The position numbers were made by a program, and so were the translations under genes. A model generated the notes under the pieces. That model was not told where the DNA came from, searched no databases, and saw only the letters and a list, made by a program, of their open reading frames with translations. Shown here one piece after another: positions 60,514-64,000 of a stretch of DNA of 64,000 nt (positions within the stretch are counted from its first letter, which is position 1; every line of letters starts with the position of its first letter). This DNA comes from Stenotrophomonas maltophilia (lineage in GTDB: Bacteria; Pseudomonadota; Gammaproteobacteria; Xanthomonadales; Xanthomonadaceae), in the NCBI RefSeq assembly GCF_001676385.1, contig NZ_LYVJ01000006.1:124001-188000 (forward strand). The letters are read 5' to 3'.

Positions 60514-61821
60514 ATGAATCGCCTCAGCCAGCTCTCCGCCGCCGCCCTGATCGCCCTGTCCGGCGCCGCCAGCGCCGCACCCGCCCCGCACTGGGTGGCC
60601 AGCTGGCAGGCCAGCCCGCAACCGGTGTGGGACGCCGGGTTTCTCTTCCCGACGCTGGTTCCGCTCACACTGCGGGATCAGACCTTCCGCCAGACGGCTC
60701 GCATCAGCCTGGGCGGACCGCAGCTGCGGGTACGCTTGAGCAATGCCCATGGCACGCAGCCGTTGCAGATCGGCGCCGCCAGCGTCGCACCACACACGGG
60801 TGCCATGCCGCAACCGCTCAGCTTCGATGGCCGGCCCGGCGTGCTCATCGGCCCCGGCCACGAGCGCCTGAGCGACCCGCTGGCACTGGCCACCGTTGAC
60901 CGGCAGGCGCTGCAGGTCAGCGTCTTTGTGCCAGGGCCTGCAGAGCTGCGGACCTTCCATTGGGAAGGTCGCCAGACCAGTTGGATCGCCGATGGCGACC
61001 AGACCCGGGACAGCGACCTGCATGGCGCCAGCGCCACCACCGCCCGCCTGTTCCTGGCCGGCATCGAGGTCGAGGCCGACGCCAGCGCGCGCAGCGTGGT
61101 GGTGATCGGCGATTCGATCACCGATGGCGCCACGGCCAGCCTTGACCAGGACCAGCGCTGGACCGACCACCTGGCCGCGCGCCTCGCCCCGCGTGGAGTG
61201 GCGGTGGTCAACGCTGGTATTTCCGGCAATCGGCTGCTGAGCGATGGCATGGGTGAGTCCGCCCTGGCCCGTTTCCAGCGCGACGCGCTGGATCAGCCCG
61301 GCGTGGCCAGCGTGATCGTACTGATCGGCATCAACGACATCAGCTGGCCCGGTACGGCTTTCGCCCGCGACCAGCCCCGGCCCCGCCTGGCCGAGCTGCA
61401 GGCCGGCTACCGCGCGCTGGCCGGACAGGCGCACCGCCGCGGCCTGCGCATCCTCGGCGCCACCCTGCCGCCGTTCGCCGGGGCATTGCCCGGCACTCCG
61501 CTGGACGACTATTACCACCCGGACAAGGACGCCCTGCGCCGGCGGCTCAATGCCTGGCTGCGCACGGACGGTCCGTTCGACGCGGTGATCGATCTGGACG
61601 CCGCCCTGCGCGACCCGGCCGATCCCTCACGGATGGCCCCCGCCTACGACTCCGGCGATCACCTGCATCCCGGCGATGCGGGCAACCGGGCGATGGCCGA
61701 GGCGGTGGATCTGGAGGTTCTGCTGGGTAGCAAGGGGTCAGAGCCCTTTGCTGGCGCAAAGGGATCCGCCCCCACGGGGCGCACGGGGGCGGATCCCTCT
61801 CCCGCAGGGAAAGGGCTCTGA
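60514..61821 (+). CDS. SGNH/GDSL-type secreted hydrolase
   Basis: 435 residues with a Sec signal peptide (MNRLSQLSAAALIALSGAASA). The hydrolase domain has block I VVVIGDSITDGATAS (about residues 194-208, nucleophilic Ser), block II Gly in VVNAGISGNRLL, block III VLIGINDIS (Asn) and block V SGDHLHPGDAGNRAMAEA (about 385-402, Asp-His). It should be a periplasmic or extracellular esterase. The last 25 or so residues (after DLEVLLG) are encoded by a GGGGTCAGAGCCC-type palindromic repeat, so the natural protein probably ended near residue 410. A LysR gene diverges upstream. Confidence 0.87.
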   Translation: MNRLSQLSAAALIALSGAASAAPAPHWVASWQASPQPVWDAGFLFPTLVPLTLRDQTFRQTARISLGGPQLRVRLSNAHGTQPLQIGAASVAPHTGAMPQPLSFDGRPGVLIGPGHERLSDPLALATVDRQALQVSVFVPGPAELRTFHWEGRQTSWIADGDQTRDSDLHGASATTARLFLAGIEVEADASARSVVVIGDSITDGATASLDQDQRWTDHLAARLAPRGVAVVNAGISGNRLLSDGMGESALARFQRDALDQPGVASVIVLIGINDISWPGTAFARDQPRPRLAELQAGYRALAGQAHRRGLRILGATLPPFAGALPGTPLDDYYHPDKDALRRRLNAWLRTDGPFDAVIDLDAALRDPADPSRMAPAYDSGDHLHPGDAGNRAMAEAVDLEVLLGSKGSEPFAGAKGSAPTGRTGADPSPAGKGL

Positions 61822-61825
61822 CCCC
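61735..61825. repeat. GGGGTCAGAGCCC palindromic repeat inside the SGNH 3' end
   Basis: GGGGTCAGAGCCCTTTGCTG at the left pairs with GGAAAGGGCTCTGACCCC at the right, and GGGATCCGCCCCC pairs with GGGGGCGGATCCC inside. It is related to the GGGGTCAGATCC hairpins at 21113 and 50154. It supplies the last codons and stop of the SGNH gene. Confidence 0.8.
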
Positions 61826-61832
61826 ATCAACG

Positions 61833-61860
61833 AAAAACCCCGGGGCGGGACCCGGGGTCT
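61833..61860 (-). terminator. Rho-independent terminator of fur
   Basis: On the minus strand ACCCCGGG-TCCCGC-CCCGGGGT followed by TTTTCG, about 27 bp after the fur stop codon. Confidence 0.75.
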
Positions 61861-61886
61861 TGTCGCATGCGGCTGGGTGGAATCGC

Positions 61887-62294
61887 CTACTTGCGCTTCT
61901 TGCGCACGTACAGCACCAGCGAGTGCTCTTCCAGCTCGTAGCCGTGATCGGCGGCGATCCTGCGCTGCAGCTCTTCGATCTCGGTGCTTTCAAATTCGAT
62001 GATCTTGCCGCTGTCCACGTCGACCATGTGGTCGTGATGGCCGCCGCGGTCCAGCTCATAGACGGCCTGGCCGCCTTCGAAATTGTGCTTGAGCACGAGG
62101 CCGGCAGCTTCGAACTGGGTCAACACGCGGTAGACGGTCGCCAGGCCGATCTCGTCGCCATGCTCCAGCAGCTGGCGGTAGATGTCTTCGGCGGTCATGT
62201 GATGCTGGGGCGTGCGCTGTTCAAGCAGCGCCAGGATCCGCATCCGTGGATGGGTCACCTTCAGGCCGACTTTTCGCAGGTCGTGGGTTTCCAT
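61887..62294 (-). CDS. fur: Ferric uptake regulator Fur
   Basis: 135 residues. The DNA-binding domain is METHDLRKVGLKVTHPRMRILALLEQ...HMTAEDIYRQLLEHGDEIGLATVYRVLTQFEAAGLV. The regulatory metal site is present (FEGGQAVYELDRGGHHDHMVDVDSGKIIEFE, with the HHDH pattern at about residues 87-90). The two CxxC motifs that hold structural zinc in E. coli Fur are missing: VDVDSG replaces the first, and the C-terminus is short (LVLYVRKKRK). It represses iron uptake genes when Fe2+ is abundant. It is divergent from bamE (104 bp), as in other xanthomonads. Confidence 0.95.
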   Translation of the reverse strand: METHDLRKVGLKVTHPRMRILALLEQRTPQHHMTAEDIYRQLLEHGDEIGLATVYRVLTQFEAAGLVLKHNFEGGQAVYELDRGGHHDHMVDVDSGKIIEFESTEIEELQRRIAADHGYELEEHSLVLYVRKKRK

Positions 62295-62397
62295 AGGTCT
62301 CCGTTCATTGGCGATTTAGCGCCAGCTGCCTCGGATTGGGTCGCGGTGGCACGCCGGGAGTGTATCATCGGTTCGATTTCCCCAACCGCCATTCCCG

Positions 62398-62790
62398 ATG
62401 CGCAATCTCCTGCTGGTCGCCGCCGTCGCCCTGTCCACCACCGGGTGCGGCATCATCTACAAGCAACCCATCTATCAGGGCAACCTGATCCGGGAAGATG
62501 CCGTGGCCAAGCTGCAGGTCGGGCAGAGCAAGCAGCAGGTCACCGCGCTGCTGGGTACCCCGTCCGTTCCGGACCCGTTCCATGCCCAGCGCTGGGACTA
62601 CACCGCCAGCCAGCGCGTGGACCGACTGGGCCGTACCGAGGTGAAGAACTTCACTGTGTTCTTCGAGAACGACACCGTGACCCGCTGGGAGGGCGACTAC
62701 TTCCCGGGCAACGACAAGGCCCTGGCCCAGCAGACCGTACGCCAGTTCGGCCGCAACCTGCCCAAGGACAAGAAGAAGAAGGGGCGCTGA
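62398..62790 (+). CDS. bamE: Outer-membrane assembly lipoprotein BamE (OmlA)
   Basis: 130 residues. The signal peptide ends in a lipobox STTGC (Cys at about residue 17), giving a lipoprotein on the inner face of the outer membrane, part of the BamABCDE complex that inserts outer-membrane proteins. The BamE domain shows [31 protein letters not shown] and [20 protein letters not shown] Lys-rich tail (PKDKKKKGR) ends it. Known in Xanthomonas as omlA next to fur with overlapping promoters; the same layout is seen here. Confidence 0.94.
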   Translation: MRNLLLVAAVALSTTGCGIIYKQPIYQGNLIREDAVAKLQVGQSKQQVTALLGTPSVPDPFHAQRWDYTASQRVDRLGRTEVKNFTVFFENDTVTRWEGDYFPGNDKALAQQTVRQFGRNLPKDKKKKGR

Positions 62791-62824
62791 GCCCCCTGCC
62801 CGTCCTGCGGACGGGTCGCAGGAC

Positions 62825-63082
62825 TCAACCGCCGAGCGCCCGGCGCCGGCGGTTGTCCTTGGGATCGGCGCGCAACGGGCGCAGCAGCTCGACGCGGTCG
62901 CCATCCAGCAACGCCTGCTGCGGGCGGGCCAGCACGCCATGCACGGCCACGGCCGGGCAGCCGGCACTGCCTTCCAATGCCGCCGCAGCAACCGCCTCGG
63001 CCACCGTCGCCCCCTCCTGCAACTGCAACCGGCGCGATACCACCCGCTGCGGCCAGGCCAGCACCACCTCGACCTCGATCAT
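62825..63082 (-). CDS. rnfH: RnfH family protein
   Basis: 85 residues, a single beta-grasp (ubiquitin-like) domain: [72 protein letters not shown]. The ending [14 protein letters not shown] is the family signature (UPF0125). The function is not known. It follows ratA with a 3-bp gap on the same strand and converges with bamE, where a GC hairpin (62797-62823) separates the two. Confidence 0.9.
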   Translation of the reverse strand: MIEVEVVLAWPQRVVSRRLQLQEGATVAEAVAAAALEGSAGCPAVAVHGVLARPQQALLDGDRVELLRPLRADPKDNRRRRALGG

Positions 63083-63085
63083 GGC

Positions 63086-63511
63086 TCAGGCCTCGTCGGC
63101 GACGCGGACGAAATCGTTGACCATGCGATCCGCCAGCCCCTGGAAGCCGATCGCCAGCGCTGGACCCAGCAACCGCGAGCTGGGTTCGAACTCCAGGGTC
63201 AGCGTGACCTTGCAGGCGTCCTCGGCCAGCGCATGGAACTCCCAGCGGCCGTGCAACTGCTTGAACGGACCGTCCTTCAGCTGCATGTCGATGCTGTGCG
63301 GTCGTTGCAGGGTGTTTTCGGTCTGGAACCAGGTACTGAACGAGCCCAGTCCCAGATCCAGGCGCGCCACCAGGCGGTCCTCGCCCTCTTCCAGCACGCG
63401 GGCGTTGGAACACCAGCGGAAGCGGCGAGGATAGGCGCGGACATCGTTGACCAGGTCGAACATGCGCGCGGCCGAATGTTCGACCAGGGCGCTGCGGCGG
63501 ATAGTAGGCAT
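63086..63511 (-). CDS. ratA: RatA-type START-domain protein
   Basis: 141 residues: [45 protein letters not shown] at the start and [32 protein letters not shown] in the middle, the coenzyme Q-binding (COQ10/START) fold. E. coli RatA was reported to block 70S assembly as a toxin, while homologues bind ubiquinone; the true role is debated, and its conserved place beside smpB and rnfH argues for a housekeeping function. The ATG at 63511 gives the standard start. It is divergent from smpB, 57 bp away. Confidence 0.88.
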   Translation of the reverse strand: MPTIRRSALVEHSAARMFDLVNDVRAYPRRFRWCSNARVLEEGEDRLVARLDLGLGSFSTWFQTENTLQRPHSIDMQLKDGPFKQLHGRWEFHALAEDACKVTLTLEFEPSSRLLGPALAIGFQGLADRMVNDFVRVADEA

Positions 63512-63568
63512 GAATACAGGGCGCTTCGGCAATCGACCGGGCGGGCCCGAATCGGAGACAATACGGAA

Positions 63569-64000
63569 ATGAGCAAGAACAGCGGCAAGGATAAAGCAAA
63601 GAGCGCGACGGCCAACAAGACCATCGCGCTGAACAAGCGTGCCCGTCACGAGTACCACATCGAAGAGCGGTTCGAGGCCGGGCTGGCCCTGCAGGGCTGG
63701 GAGGTGAAGTCGATCCGCGCAGGCCGCGGCAACATCATCGACGCCTACGCCTACGTGAAGCGCGGCGAGATCTACCTGATCGGCGCACAGATCACCCCGT
63801 TGATCCAGGCCTCCACCCACGTGGTGGCCGAGGACCGCCGCGAGCGCAAGCTGCTGCTGCATCGGAACGAGATCGACAAGCTGATCGGCAAGGTCGAGCG
63901 CGATGGCTACACCATCGTGCCCACGGCGATGTACTGGAGCAAGAACAAGATCAAGCTCGAGATCGCACTGGCCAAGGGCAAGCAGAACCACGACAAGCGC
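63569..64000 (+). CDS. smpB: SsrA-binding protein SmpB, truncated by the window end
   Basis: 144 codons are present of an expected 165 or so; no stop is reached. It binds tmRNA (SsrA) and brings it to stalled ribosomes for trans-translation. After a Lys-rich N-terminus ([52 protein letters not shown]), the core shows [25 protein letters not shown] and the C-terminal [31 protein letters not shown]. The ssrA gene is not in the window; it may lie further right. Confidence 0.95.
   Translation, partial: MSKNSGKDKAKSATANKTIALNKRARHEYHIEERFEAGLALQGWEVKSIRAGRGNIIDAYAYVKRGEIYLIGAQITPLIQASTHVVAEDRRERKLLLHRNEIDKLIGKVERDGYTIVPTAMYWSKNKIKLEIALAKGKQNHDKR

Overview
The window is a stretch of gamma-proteobacterial core chromosome. 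It is GC-rich and fits Stenotrophomonas (S. maltophilia complex, Lysobacterales/Xanthomonadales). Evidence includes the order smpB, ratA, rnfH, bamE, fur, recN, hrcA, grpE, dnaK, dnaJ; the queA-tgt-yajC-secD-secF run; FabV as enoyl-ACP reductase; a FimX-type degenerate GGDEF/EAL protein; and many GTAG-type palindromic repeats built on GAGCCGAGC/GAGTCGAGC, matching the SMAG repeats known from S. maltophilia. Species assignment is an inference from gene content. I saw no phage, insertion sequence, CRISPR array, rRNA or tRNA.

Layout. 0-5 kb: start of cmk, rpmJ, a small BamE-like secreted protein, agmatine deiminase and N-carbamoylputrescine amidase (agmatine to putrescine), a GNAT acetyltransferase and a TraB-family membrane protein. 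5-12.8 kb: an RND efflux operon with one lipoprotein adaptor and two different inner-membrane pumps but no outer-membrane channel. 12.9-13.8 kb: two exported c-type cytochromes. 14-31 kb: uup, yeiE/yeiH, dbpA, apt, selO, a glutathione transferase, a cold-shock protein, a YaiI-family protein, a pseudouridine synthase, yaeQ, a YhiN-type flavoprotein, fimX and fabV. 32-38 kb: secF, secD, yajC, tgt, queA. 38-47.6 kb: an unusual class III aminotransferase, a LOG-family protein, a GAF-GAF-GGDEF-EAL c-di-GMP enzyme, an ECF sigma factor with its membrane partner, an IMPACT-family protein and an MsbA-like ABC exporter. 47.8-52.4 kb: tyrA, pdxY, an MFS exporter and an AraC-type regulator. 52.6-57.6 kb: the heat-shock cluster dnaJ-dnaK-grpE-hrcA with three sigma32-like promoter candidates. 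57.7-64 kb: recN, a LysR regulator with a divergent SGNH hydrolase, fur, bamE, rnfH, ratA and smpB (cut by the window end).

The most unusual feature is in the intergenic DNA. Four long gaps (15.88-16.23, 20.90-21.42, 31.32-31.96 and 49.90-50.36 kb) hold seven copies of one modular, highly structured repeat. Each copy runs in a fixed order: a short GC palindrome, GCAAC-rich hexamers, a conserved TCCGTGGGTT-like box, a long hairpin of 18-27 bp arms, then a GACAG...CTGTC box. Arm sequences differ between copies but pairing within each copy is kept. Six copies form three face-to-face pairs around smaller hairpins; one stands alone. Two copies carry a nearly identical 83-bp insert at exactly the apex of the inner hairpin. 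All four loci lie just upstream of a minus-strand gene (uup, apt, fabV, pdxY). I do not recognise this composite family; its function is unknown.
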